Assembly: GCA_964520325.1 (NCBI GenBank)
Contig: CAZFOB010000010.1
Location: 1-64,000, forward strand
DNA: 64,000 nt
Direction of reading: 5' to 3'
Origin: CAZFOB01 sp964520325
Lineage (GTDB): Bacteria; Actinomycetota; JAICYB01
How positions within the stretch are numbered: position 1 is the first letter of the stretch; each line of letters opens with the position of its first letter. Of the stretch, positions 23,574 through 32,300 are shown piece after piece. Both the position numbers and the translations under genes were made by a program. Under the pieces are notes generated by a model, which was given only the letters and a program-made list of their open reading frames with translations, was not told where the DNA came from and ran no database searches.

Positions 23574-24401
23574 GTGGCCACGACGCTTCGCACCGAGGAC
23601 GCCGACGGCGTGCGATCGATCGTCCTGACGCGCGCCGCAGAGTTCAACACCATCACTCCGGCGTTGCGCGACGAGCTCGGTGCAGCGATCGACGAGGCCG
23701 ACGCCGCGCGCGACGTGCGCGTGATCCTCTTGCGCGCGGAAGGCAAAGCCTTCTGCGCCGGATACGGGCTCGACTGGTCGACGGTGGCGCAAGGCGGTGA
23801 ATCGCAGTGGGACTCCGTCCGCGACATGCGCATGATGCGCACGTTCGTCGACACCTACATGAAGCTCTGGTACGCCACCAAGCCGACGATCGCCGCGGTG
23901 CACGGGTGGTGCATCGCCGGCGGCACCGACATGGTGCTCTGCGCCGACATGATCGTCGCGAGCGAGTCTGCCGTGTTCGGTTATCCGCCGTCGCGTGTGT
24001 GGGGCACGCCGACGACGGCGATGTGGGTGTACCGCATGGGCCTCGAACGCGCGAAACGCTACCTGCTCACGGGTGACGAGATCCCGGCGAGAGAAGCCGC
24101 CGATATCGGACTCATCCTCGAGTGCGTGCCGGACGACGAGCTACAAGATCGGGCGATGGCGCTCGCCAAGCGAATGGCGCTCGTACCGACCTCTCAGCTC
24201 GTGATGCTCAAGCTTCTGTGCAACCAGACGGTAGAGAACATGGGCTTCGCGTCCTCACGCACGCTCGGCACCCTGTTCGACGGCATCGCGCGGCATACCG
24301 CCGAAGGCTTGTCGTTCGTCGACCGTACGAACGAAGTGGGATGGCGCCAAGCGGTTCGCGAACGAGACGACCCCTTCGGCGACTACGGCCAGCGGCGCTA
24401 A
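23574..24401 (+). CDS. Enoyl-CoA hydratase/isomerase family protein
   Basis: 275 residues from GTG 23574; TACCCT ends 6 nt before it, so the mRNA is probably leaderless. An upstream start would add 14 residues unlike the family. Crotonase signatures are RAEGKAFCAGYGLDWS (oxyanion hole) and HGWCIAGGTDMVLCADM. The usual second Glu of hydratases is not evident around FGYPPSRVWGTP, so a hydratase, isomerase or other crotonase reaction is possible. Its stop codon overlaps that of the convergent prpE-like gene. Confidence 0.85.
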   Translation: MATTLRTEDADGVRSIVLTRAAEFNTITPALRDELGAAIDEADAARDVRVILLRAEGKAFCAGYGLDWSTVAQGGESQWDSVRDMRMMRTFVDTYMKLWYATKPTIAAVHGWCIAGGTDMVLCADMIVASESAVFGYPPSRVWGTPTTAMWVYRMGLERAKRYLLTGDEIPAREAADIGLILECVPDDELQDRAMALAKRMALVPTSQLVMLKLLCNQTVENMGFASSRTLGTLFDGIARHTAEGLSFVDRTNEVGWRQAVRERDDPFGDYGQRR

Positions 24402-26296
24402 CCGTCAGCGCGCGAGTACGGCAGCGATCTCATCAGCGCCGCGGCTATCTCATCAAGAGCCACCGGGTCGTCGATCGTTGACGGTATGCGATAGTCGGCT
24501 CCGTCGGCGATCGCTCGCATCGTGCCCCGCAGGATCTTGCCCGACCGTGTCTTCGGGAGCCGCTCGACGATCATCGCGCGTTTGAACACCGCAACCGCAC
24601 CGATCTTCTCGCGTACCGAGGCCACCAGCTCGTCTTCGAGGTCGTTGCGCGGCGACGCGCCGGCCTTCAGCACGACGAAACCGACGGGCACCTGCCCGCG
24701 AAGCTCGTCGGCGCGCCCGATCACCGCACACTCGGCGACATCGGGGTGTTGGGCGATGATCTCTTCCATCGCGCCCGTCGACAACCGGTGCCCGGCGACG
24801 TTGATGACGTCATCGATACGTCCCATCACGTAGAGGTATCCGTCGGCGTCGATGTGGCCACCGTCGCCGGTGAGGTAGGTGTCCGGGTACGTGCCGAAGT
24901 AGGAGCGCTCGAAGCGCTCGTCGTCGCTCCACAGGGTCTGAAGGGTGCCCGGTGGCAACGGCGACCGGATCACGACGGCGCCCTCGACTCCGGGCGCGGC
25001 CTCATGGCCGGCCTCGTCGAGGATGCGGACGTCGTAGCCGGGCACGGGTTTGGTCGGTGAGCCGGGCTTGATCGTCATCTGTTCGATGCCCATCGGGTTC
25101 GCGGCGATCGGCCATCCCGTCTCCGTCTGCCACCAGTGATCGACGACCGGGACACCGGTCAGATCGCGTGCCCAGTGATAGGTATCCGGGTCGAGCCGCT
25201 CGCCGGCGAGGAACAGGTACTCGAAGGTCGGCAGATCGTATCGCTTGAAGTGGTCACCATTGGGGTCTTCCTTCTTGATCGCGCGGAAGGCCGTCGGCGC
25301 GGTGAAGAGCGTCTTCACGCCGTGCTCCGCGATCACACGCCAGAACGCACCGGGGTCCGGCGTGCCGACTGGTTTCCCCTCGTAGAGGACCGTCGTACAC
25401 CCGCTGAGCAGCGGCGCGTACACGATGTAGGAGTGGCCGACGACCCATCCCACGTCGGAGGCCGCCCAGAAAGTCTGCCCCGGATGAGTGTCGTAGATGT
25501 TCGGCATGCTCCAGCGCAAGGCGACGGCGTGTCCACCGTTGTCGCGCACCACACCCTTCGGGATCGCCGTCGTCCCGGAGGTGTAGAGCACGTACAGCGG
25601 ATGCGTCGACTCGACCGGCACACAGTCGACGGGCCCTGCGCTCGCGACCGCGTCTGTCCAATCGACGTCCCGACCAGGCTTCAACGCAGCGCGCTCCATC
25701 GAACGTTGCAGCACGACGACGTGGTCGGGCGTGTGGGATGCGAGCTCGATCGCGCCGTCGAGCAATGGCAAGTACGGGATGACGCGCGTGGTCTCGACTC
25801 CGCAGGACGCCGTGACGATGACCTTCGGCTTCGCATCGTCGATGCGGATCGCGAGCTCGTTGCTGGCGAACCCACCGAAGACGACCGAGTGGATCGCACC
25901 CAGTCGTGCGCACGCAAGCATCGCGACAACGGCCTCGGGAACCATCGGCATGTAGACGAGTACGCGATCGCCCTTCGTCACCCCGAGCTTGACGAGCGCA
26001 CCCGCGAATGTCGCCACCTCGTCACGCAGACGGCGATACGAAAATGTCGCGATCCGGTCGGTGACGGGCGAATCGTAGATGAGGGCTACCTGTTCGCCGC
26101 GCCCGCTCTCAACGTGACGATCGAGCGCGTTGTGACAGGTGTTCATCTCGCCGCCGACGAACCACCGGTTAAACGGCGCTCGCGAGTTGTCGAGGACCAC
26201 TTTTGGCTCGACGTACCAATCGATCGCCTGCGCCGCTTCGCCCCAGAACCCCTCGGGGTCACTGAGGCTGAACCTATAGGCTTGCTCGTAGGTCAT
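24398..26296 (-). CDS. prpE: Propionyl-CoA/acyl-CoA synthetase (PrpE-type)
   Basis: 632 residues from ATG 26296, which overlaps the CDGSH gene stop (ATGA). AMP-forming motifs are LYTSGTTAIPKGVVRDNGGH (the VVRDNGGHAVAL continuation is typical of PrpE rather than Acs), SDVGWVVGHSYIVY, TETGWPI and the C-terminal catalytic lysine segment KTRSGKILRG. It activates a short acyl group, probably propionate, to the CoA thioester. Length equals PrpE proteins. Other short or branched acids cannot be excluded. Confidence 0.85.
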   Translation of the reverse strand: MTYEQAYRFSLSDPEGFWGEAAQAIDWYVEPKVVLDNSRAPFNRWFVGGEMNTCHNALDRHVESGRGEQVALIYDSPVTDRIATFSYRRLRDEVATFAGALVKLGVTKGDRVLVYMPMVPEAVVAMLACARLGAIHSVVFGGFASNELAIRIDDAKPKVIVTASCGVETTRVIPYLPLLDGAIELASHTPDHVVVLQRSMERAALKPGRDVDWTDAVASAGPVDCVPVESTHPLYVLYTSGTTAIPKGVVRDNGGHAVALRWSMPNIYDTHPGQTFWAASDVGWVVGHSYIVYAPLLSGCTTVLYEGKPVGTPDPGAFWRVIAEHGVKTLFTAPTAFRAIKKEDPNGDHFKRYDLPTFEYLFLAGERLDPDTYHWARDLTGVPVVDHWWQTETGWPIAANPMGIEQMTIKPGSPTKPVPGYDVRILDEAGHEAAPGVEGAVVIRSPLPPGTLQTLWSDDERFERSYFGTYPDTYLTGDGGHIDADGYLYVMGRIDDVINVAGHRLSTGAMEEIIAQHPDVAECAVIGRADELRGQVPVGFVVLKAGASPRNDLEDELVASVREKIGAVAVFKRAMIVERLPKTRSGKILRGTMRAIADGADYRIPSTIDDPVALDEIAAALMRSLPYSRADG

Positions 26297-26970
26297 CCGT
26301 CGGTGAAGCCCGCCTCGGCGTGAGAGCCGTCGCACAACGGCTTGTTGCCGGACTGCCCGCAGCGGCAGATCGTCATCCGGTTGCGAACCTCGAGCGGTTG
26401 GCCGTCGAAACGACGCACGGGGATGCGCCCTCTGAGCACGTACGGGCCGTCCTCCTGGACGCGGATCTCAGGCGAGAAATCAGCCTCGGCGGGCTTGCCG
26501 TCGAGCTCGTAGGTGAGCGCACCGGAGGGACAGTTCCGCACCATCTCGATCACCTGCGTGGCCAGCGCCGGATCGTCGTCGGTGAGCGGCGCAGCCTTCC
26601 AAACGTTGGTCGTCGCGTTGGAACAGAATGCCGAGTGCGCGCAGATGCCGCGATCGTCCCGGACGGTGATCTTCGTACCTCCGAGCACCTCTGAACGATC
26701 GGCGTAGAAGTCGGGCTGCGCGGTCTCCGTGCCGTCGAAGCCGATCTTCTCGTGCATACCGGTGCAGAACGGCTTGTTGTCCGACGCACCGCAGCGACAG
26801 AGCCAGTACTCGTCCTCGGTCTCGATCGTCTCGTAGACCTCCCATTCGGTGAACGTCCCTTTACGTTCGCCGGGGATCTTCCTCACGCGCACAAGAGGGA
26901 TCCCTCCCGTTACGTGGTACGGACCGTTCTCGGTGACCGCGATGGCCTGCTCGGTCTTGATATCGGTCAT
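26293..26970 (-). CDS. Iron-sulfur protein with two CDGSH domains around a ferredoxin-like centre
   Basis: 225 residues from ATG 26970 with AGGAAGAG immediately upstream. The N-terminal CDGSH-like motif is CRCGASDNKPFCTGMH (variant, C-T-G-M-H), the centre has CAHSAFCSNATTNVW...CPSGALTY of the divergent 4Fe-4S mono-cluster family, and the C-terminal motif CRCGQSGNKPLCDGSH is canonical. Such proteins are thought to act in electron transfer or Fe-S handling. It is translationally coupled to the prpE-like gene, a context I cannot explain functionally. Confidence 0.85.
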   Translation of the reverse strand: MTDIKTEQAIAVTENGPYHVTGGIPLVRVRKIPGERKGTFTEWEVYETIETEDEYWLCRCGASDNKPFCTGMHEKIGFDGTETAQPDFYADRSEVLGGTKITVRDDRGICAHSAFCSNATTNVWKAAPLTDDDPALATQVIEMVRNCPSGALTYELDGKPAEADFSPEIRVQEDGPYVLRGRIPVRRFDGQPLEVRNRMTICRCGQSGNKPLCDGSHAEAGFTDG

Positions 26971-27024
26971 CTCTTCCTCCGTCGGACGACTTGTTGGGAG
27001 CCTAACGCGATAGGCTCCGTCGCT

Positions 27025-29421
27025 GTGACCGACGTCGACAAGCTCGTGAGCGAGCTCACCCTCGAGGAAAAGATCTCGCTCTGCCGTGGGTCCGACTTCA
27101 TGTCGACCAATCCCGTCGAGCGGCTCGGCATCCCACGCATGTGGGTGACCGACGGTCCGCACGGCGCGCGAGGACGCGGATGGGGCAACACCACTTCGGC
27201 CGCCATCCCCTGCGGCACGGCTCTCGGTGCCACGTGGGACGTCGAGCTGCTGCGCGAGGTCGGCGAGCTCATGGGCAACCAGGTGAAGTCCAAGGGCGCC
27301 AACATCCTCCTCGGCCCGACGATGAACATCCACCGCGCGCCGCTGGCCGGACGCAACTTCGAGTGCTACTCCGAAGACCCGATCCTGTCGGCGCGCGTCG
27401 CTGTCGCATTCGTCCAGGGGCTGCAATCCGTCGAGGGCATGGGCGCGTGCATCAAGCATCTGGTCGCCAACGACCAGGAGTTCGAGCGCATGACGATCAG
27501 CTCCGAGGTCGATGAGCGGACGCTGCGCGAGTTGTACCTCGTCCCCTTCGAGGCCTGCGTGAAAGAAGCGCACGCATGGTCGATCATGACCGCGTACAAC
27601 CGCCTCAACGGAACCTACTGCGCCGAGCACGAGTGGTTGCTCACCGACGTCCTGCGCGGCGAATGGGGCTTCGAGGGCTACGTGATCTCCGACTGGTGGG
27701 GCACGAAGTCCACGGTGGGATCAGCGAACGCAGGTCTCGATCTCGAGATGCCCGGCCCCGGCCTGTGGTTCGGCCAAGGACTGCTCGAAGCCGTCCAGAA
27801 GGGTGAGGTGAGCGAGGAGACGATCGACCTGAAGGTACGCCGCCTGCTGCTCACGATGGTCGCCGGCGGACGCTTCGACGACCCGGCCGACACCGTCGAA
27901 ACGGCGCTCGATACGCCGGCCGATCGGGCGTTGCTTCGCCGCGCGGGGGCCGAAGCGATCGTGCTCCTCAAGAACACGGGCAAGGTCCTGCCGCTGCAAG
28001 GCATCTCCAAGCTCGCCGTCATCGGACCCAACGCCGACGTCGCACGCTTCGGTGGCGGCGGAAGCTCCGAGGTTATCCCGCACTACACCGTCACGCCGCT
28101 CGATGCGATCCGCGATGCTCTGCCGGGGGCCGAGATCGTCTTCGCCCGCGGCTCGACGCCGTACACGATGCTCCCCGCGATCGACCCGCGCTTGATCACC
28201 GGCTTCGACGTCGACTTCTTCCCCAATACCGACCTCGAAGGCGAGTCCGTCGTCACACAGCGGATCGACCGCGCCGCGCATCGATGGATTGGCAATGTGC
28301 CGGTGACGTCGGAACGGTTCTCCGCACGCCTGACGACGACATTTCTTCCGGACGAAGACGGCGACTGGACCTTCGGGCTCGTCGCGGCCGGCCGCGCCAA
28401 GCTCTTCGTCGACGGCGAACTCGTGATCGACAACTGGACCGAATTCGAACGGTCCCCTGTGTTCTTCGGGATGGGTTCGAAAGAGAAGACGGGCGCCGTC
28501 GCGATGACAGCCGGTCGGGCGCGCACACTTACGGTCGAGTACCGCGCAGCAACCACCTTCGCCGCGGGGATACACGTCGGCGCGGTCCGTCCGATGGGCG
28601 CTGACCGCATCGCCGAAGCGGTCGCCGCTGCCACGTCGGCCGACGCAGCCGTCGTGATCGTCGGTCTCGATCCCGAGTCGGAGACCGAAGGTCAGGACCG
28701 CGCATCGATGGACCTCACCGGCGACCAGGCCGAGCTCATCCGCGCGGTTGCCGCCGCTCAACCGAACACCGTCGTCGTCGTGAACGCCGGTTCGATCGTC
28801 TCGATGAACTGGGCCGATGACGTCCCCGCGATCCTCTATGCGTGGTATCCGGGGCAAGAGTGCGGCAACGCCATGGCCGACGTCCTGACCGGTGTGACAA
28901 ACCCCTCAGGCAAAATGCCGACGACGATCCCGATGCGGTACGACGACAATGCCGCGCTTCCCAACTATCCCGGCGCAGACAGCGAGGTCCGATACGAAGA
29001 AGGTGTATTCATCGGTTACCGCCACCACGATTCGAAGAACATCGAACCGCGCTTTGCATTCGGACACGGCCTGTCGTACACCAACTTCGTCTACGGATCG
29101 ATCGACGTCGAGCGAACCGGCGGGGGCAGCGTGGTCGCGTCGCTCGACGTCACCAACACCGGTGACCGCGACGGCAAAGAGGTCGTGCAGCTCTACGTGA
29201 GCGATCTGCAGGCGACGGTGAAGCGTCCGCCGAAGGAGCTCAAGGCGTTCCAGAAGATCTCGCTCACGGCCGGCGAGACCAAGACTGTGCGCTTCGAACT
29301 CGACAGCCGAGCGTTCTCGTTCTGGGACGGTGAGTGGTTCGTCGAGCCCGGCGTATTCGATCTGTTGGTGGGTTCGTCCTCTCAGGACATCCGCGCCCGC
29401 GCCGCCGTCAGCATGCCCTGA
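27025..29421 (+). CDS. Glycoside hydrolase family 3 beta-glucosidase with PA14 insert
   Basis: 798 residues from GTG 27025; an upstream frame would run through the divergent CDGSH gene. TAGGCT ends 8 nt before the GTG. The GH3 N-domain has VTDGPHGARG, AGRNFECYSEDP, KHLVANDQE and the nucleophile in VISDWWG (Asp223). A PA14-like insert (about residues 390-530, with DGDWTFGLVAAGRAKLFVDG) and a C-terminal Fn3-like domain follow. GH3 enzymes with PA14 usually act on beta-glucosides, and PA14 shapes the active site. No signal peptide, so probably cytoplasmic. Confidence 0.9.
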   Translation: MTDVDKLVSELTLEEKISLCRGSDFMSTNPVERLGIPRMWVTDGPHGARGRGWGNTTSAAIPCGTALGATWDVELLREVGELMGNQVKSKGANILLGPTMNIHRAPLAGRNFECYSEDPILSARVAVAFVQGLQSVEGMGACIKHLVANDQEFERMTISSEVDERTLRELYLVPFEACVKEAHAWSIMTAYNRLNGTYCAEHEWLLTDVLRGEWGFEGYVISDWWGTKSTVGSANAGLDLEMPGPGLWFGQGLLEAVQKGEVSEETIDLKVRRLLLTMVAGGRFDDPADTVETALDTPADRALLRRAGAEAIVLLKNTGKVLPLQGISKLAVIGPNADVARFGGGGSSEVIPHYTVTPLDAIRDALPGAEIVFARGSTPYTMLPAIDPRLITGFDVDFFPNTDLEGESVVTQRIDRAAHRWIGNVPVTSERFSARLTTTFLPDEDGDWTFGLVAAGRAKLFVDGELVIDNWTEFERSPVFFGMGSKEKTGAVAMTAGRARTLTVEYRAATTFAAGIHVGAVRPMGADRIAEAVAAATSADAAVVIVGLDPESETEGQDRASMDLTGDQAELIRAVAAAQPNTVVVVNAGSIVSMNWADDVPAILYAWYPGQECGNAMADVLTGVTNPSGKMPTTIPMRYDDNAALPNYPGADSEVRYEEGVFIGYRHHDSKNIEPRFAFGHGLSYTNFVYGSIDVERTGGGSVVASLDVTNTGDRDGKEVVQLYVSDLQATVKRPPKELKAFQKISLTAGETKTVRFELDSRAFSFWDGEWFVEPGVFDLLVGSSSQDIRARAAVSMP

Positions 29422-29429
29422 TCGAGCGA

Positions 29430-30233
29430 TCAGCGGTTCTTGTAGATCGGCGTCCGCTTCTCGAGGAATGCGCGCATCGCTTCCGGCAGGTCTTCGGTGA
29501 AGGTTGTAAGGATCTGCGTCCGATTCTCGAGGTCGATCGCGGCCTGCATGCTGCCGGTCTCGAGATTGGCCCACATCACTTCCTTGGTCATCCACACGCC
29601 GAACGGCGAGTTCCCGATGATCTGATCGGCGATCTCGCATGCGGCGTCGACGACCTCGCCGTCCGGAACCACGCGTGAGACGAGGCCGATGCGGTCGGCC
29701 TCGTCCGCAAGCACGAAGCGTCCCGTCAGCATGAGCTCGAAGGCCTTCGACGCGCCGATGAGTCGCGGCAGCAGATAGCTCACGCCGACATCGCACCCCG
29801 ACAAGCCGATCTTGACGAACGCCACGTTGAACTTGGCCGACTGGGCGGCGACGCGGATGTCGCTCGCAAGCGCAAACGCGAAACCGCCGCCGGCCGCTGC
29901 TCCGTTGACGGCGGCGATGATCGGTTTACGCACCCTGCGCATGTGCGTGTACAGAGAGGCGATGTGCTGCTGCGAGATCATGCCGGCTTGCGGGCGTCCG
30001 ACCCCGTCGGTGCCGGGAGCAACACCGGCACCCTTGAGATCGAGGCCCGCACAGAACGCGCGTCCGGCACCCGTCAGGACGACGACGCGGCATGAGTGGT
30101 CGGTGTCGACTTCGTCCAATGCATCGTGTACGGAAGCGACGAGTTCGTGGTTCATCGCGTTGAGCGACTCCGGACGGTTCAACGTGATCAACGAAACGCC
30201 GTCCTTCGGCCGGGTGATCTCCACGACGCCCAT
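29430..30233 (-). CDS. Enoyl-CoA hydratase/isomerase family protein
   Basis: 267 residues from ATG 30233, chosen because MGVVEITRPKDGVSLITLNR starts in typical crotonase fashion. The oxyanion-hole segments GAGRAFCAGLDLKG and NGAAAGGGFAFALASDIRVA are clear, followed by IGLSGCDVGVSYLLPRLIG. The G-C-D in place of G-x-x-P/E suggests it may not be a standard hydratase; the family also includes isomerases and hydrolases. It is divergent from the epoxide-hydrolase-like gene. Confidence 0.9.
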   Translation of the reverse strand: MGVVEITRPKDGVSLITLNRPESLNAMNHELVASVHDALDEVDTDHSCRVVVLTGAGRAFCAGLDLKGAGVAPGTDGVGRPQAGMISQQHIASLYTHMRRVRKPIIAAVNGAAAGGGFAFALASDIRVAAQSAKFNVAFVKIGLSGCDVGVSYLLPRLIGASKAFELMLTGRFVLADEADRIGLVSRVVPDGEVVDAACEIADQIIGNSPFGVWMTKEVMWANLETGSMQAAIDLENRTQILTTFTEDLPEAMRAFLEKRTPIYKNR

Positions 30234-30261
30234 GGCGACCAAACTGCCAGACTCGGGGCCT

Positions 30262-31137
30262 ATGAATCTAGACGGCACCAAACGGGTTACAGCCAACGGA
30301 GTCAACTTCGCCTATCTCGAGAAGGGCGAGGGCCCCCTGGTCCTGTGCCTGCACGGCTTCCCCGACCACGCGCCGACCTTCGGGCCGCTGCTCGACGCTC
30401 TCGCCGAAGCCGGCTTCCGCGGCGTGGCTCCGTGGATGCGCGGCTACTCCCCATCCGGACCCTCACCGGACGGCAAGTACCACACCCAGTACCTCGCGCT
30501 CGACGCGATCGCCCTGACCGATGCACTCGCAGGCGACGGTGAGGCGTATCTCGTCGGGAGCGACTGGGGCGCAGGAGCCGTGCACGCAGCCGTCCCCCAC
30601 AAGCCGGAGCGCTGGCGCAAGTGCGTCACGCTCGCTGTTCCGCCGTCCGCGGCGATGGGCGGAGCGTTTCTCTCGAGCCCCGACCAGTGGAAACGCTCCT
30701 GGTACATCTGGTTCTTCGGCACTCCGCTCGCCGACATCGCGTTTTCGATCAACGACTTCGCGATCATCGACAAACTGTGGGCCGACTGGTCGCCGTCGTA
30801 CACACCAGATCCCTCGTTCATGCGGGCCATGAAAGACACGTTCGCCGTCGACAACGGCCAGGCCGCGATGGGCTACTACCGCGACTCGATGCACGCAAGA
30901 AGCACGCCCGACGGCGAAGCCGCAACCCTTGTCGGCGGAGCATTGCCGATCCCGATGCTCTACTTCCACGGCACCAACGACGGCTGTCTCGGCACAGAGC
31001 TCATCGACGAGACTGCGCTCGGTGCCGCACTCGGACCCGGCGGTGAGTACGTCTTCGTCAAGGGCGCCGGACACTTCATGCACCTCGAGAAGCCGGACGA
31101 AGTCAACGCGAAGATCGTCGAATTCCTGAAGAGTTAG
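30262..31137 (+). CDS. Alpha/beta hydrolase, epoxide-hydrolase-like
   Basis: 291 residues from ATG 30262. LCLHGFPDHAPTF is the HGFP oxyanion motif, GSDWGAGAVHA carries a nucleophilic Asp (D101), the nucleophile type of epoxide hydrolases and haloalkane dehalogenases, and KGAGHFMHLEKPDEV supplies the catalytic His. These features favour epoxide hydrolase over a serine esterase. Substrate is unknown. The stop is 6 nt from that of the convergent L,D-transpeptidase. Confidence 0.85.
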   Translation: MNLDGTKRVTANGVNFAYLEKGEGPLVLCLHGFPDHAPTFGPLLDALAEAGFRGVAPWMRGYSPSGPSPDGKYHTQYLALDAIALTDALAGDGEAYLVGSDWGAGAVHAAVPHKPERWRKCVTLAVPPSAAMGGAFLSSPDQWKRSWYIWFFGTPLADIAFSINDFAIIDKLWADWSPSYTPDPSFMRAMKDTFAVDNGQAAMGYYRDSMHARSTPDGEAATLVGGALPIPMLYFHGTNDGCLGTELIDETALGAALGPGGEYVFVKGAGHFMHLEKPDEVNAKIVEFLKS

Positions 31138-31143
31138 TCTCGA

Positions 31144-32220
31144 TCAGCCGATGATTAGCACGGGCGTGCCGACTTCGACGCGCTCGAACAGATCCTCGGA
31201 ATCTCCGATGTGCATGCGGATGCAGCCGTGGGACGCATTGGTTCCGATCGACGCCGCATCCGGCGATCCGTGGATACGGATCCCGCTCGCGTTCAGATTC
31301 AGCGCTCGCGTGCCGAGCGGGTTGTTCCGGCCCGGCGGGATGAACGCCGGCATATTCTGCGACCACGATGAGTTCGGGTTGTACCACGTCGGGTTCATCC
31401 GCTTGACCGTGATGCGGAACTGTCCGCGCGGCGTCGGGAATCCGCCGGTTCCGGTCGCGACGCCGTACTTCTTCACGAGCTCGCCACTCTTGTAGAGCTT
31501 CAATGTGTTCGCCGATGTGCTGACCAAGATCACGCGCTTGAACGCCTCACTCCGAAGCTCCGGCTGCGTGACCTTCACCGGGACCTTGACGGTCGTCGCA
31601 CCGCCGAGCAACGCTTCGAAGATCCGCTGCTCGGCCAAGTCCGCGTTGACCTTGCGCCCGAGCTTGTGCGGGATGACACGCAGCTTGACCTTGCCCTCCA
31701 CGACTTCGAGACGAGCGTCCTGCGGATCCTGGTTCACCTTCTTGAAGGTCTTCTTGAGGAAGGCACCGAAGATCTTCTCGTCCACAACGGGACGCATCTT
31801 CACGTCGCGTCCGTCGCCGAACACGCGGTACCAGATCCGTCGCGGCAGAGTCTCGACCCGTTGACGCACGAGCGCATCGCGGACGATGTCGTTGACGTCC
31901 AATCGCATCCCCATCTTCCATGGACTCGCCGTCGCATCGAAGTCGGGGGCGGTGATGGTGATGTTCTTGTGCAGCGGCAGGACGTACCGCTCCTGGAGCA
32001 GCGCTTCGGCCCCCATGGCCGATCTGCCTCCGACCGGCACGCCGCCGATCCGCGTGTCCGGATAGAAGCGCTCGGCTCCCATCCGCTCGTAGCCGAAGGC
32101 CGCAGAACCGGCCAGAACCATGAGCAGGGCGACGATGACCGCGATCATGGACGCACGCGAACGCGAGTGCACCTCGGATCCGTGCGTCGTTTCCCTACGC
32201 CGCCCCGATCGGATGGCCAC
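31144..32220 (-). CDS. L,D-transpeptidase with VanW-like peptidoglycan-binding region
   Basis: 358 residues from GTG 32220, preceded by GGAGGGAAG; earlier starts lack this site. One N-terminal membrane anchor (MIAVIVALLMVLAGSAAFGY, about residues 25-44) is followed by a PG_binding_4-like segment and a C-terminal YkuD domain: RVILVSTSANTLKLYKSGEL, GGFPTPRGQF, and the catalytic IRIHGS...NASHGCIRM with Cys near residue 340. It makes 3-3 cross-links in peptidoglycan or attaches proteins to it. Confidence 0.9.
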   Translation of the reverse strand: MAIRSGRRRETTHGSEVHSRSRASMIAVIVALLMVLAGSAAFGYERMGAERFYPDTRIGGVPVGGRSAMGAEALLQERYVLPLHKNITITAPDFDATASPWKMGMRLDVNDIVRDALVRQRVETLPRRIWYRVFGDGRDVKMRPVVDEKIFGAFLKKTFKKVNQDPQDARLEVVEGKVKLRVIPHKLGRKVNADLAEQRIFEALLGGATTVKVPVKVTQPELRSEAFKRVILVSTSANTLKLYKSGELVKKYGVATGTGGFPTPRGQFRITVKRMNPTWYNPNSSWSQNMPAFIPPGRNNPLGTRALNLNASGIRIHGSPDAASIGTNASHGCIRMHIGDSEDLFERVEVGTPVLIIG

Positions 32221-32300
32221 GAGCTTCCCTCCGCGCCCAAGAACTCTTTCGTTAACAGTAGGCGCCTGCCGGCGCATCCTGCCACACTGGTTCACTCCAG

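Noticed and set aside
25136..26323. 395-codon open frame on the plus strand opposite the PrpE-type synthetase
   Set aside because: It is a mirror frame in high-GC coding DNA; composition is Arg/His/Asp-rich without motifs, while the opposite strand has complete acyl-CoA synthetase motifs.
26752..27024. Upstream extension of the GH3 gene by 91 codons
   Set aside because: It runs antisense through the CDGSH coding region and has no GH3-like sequence; GTG 27025 is preceded by a -10-like hexamer.
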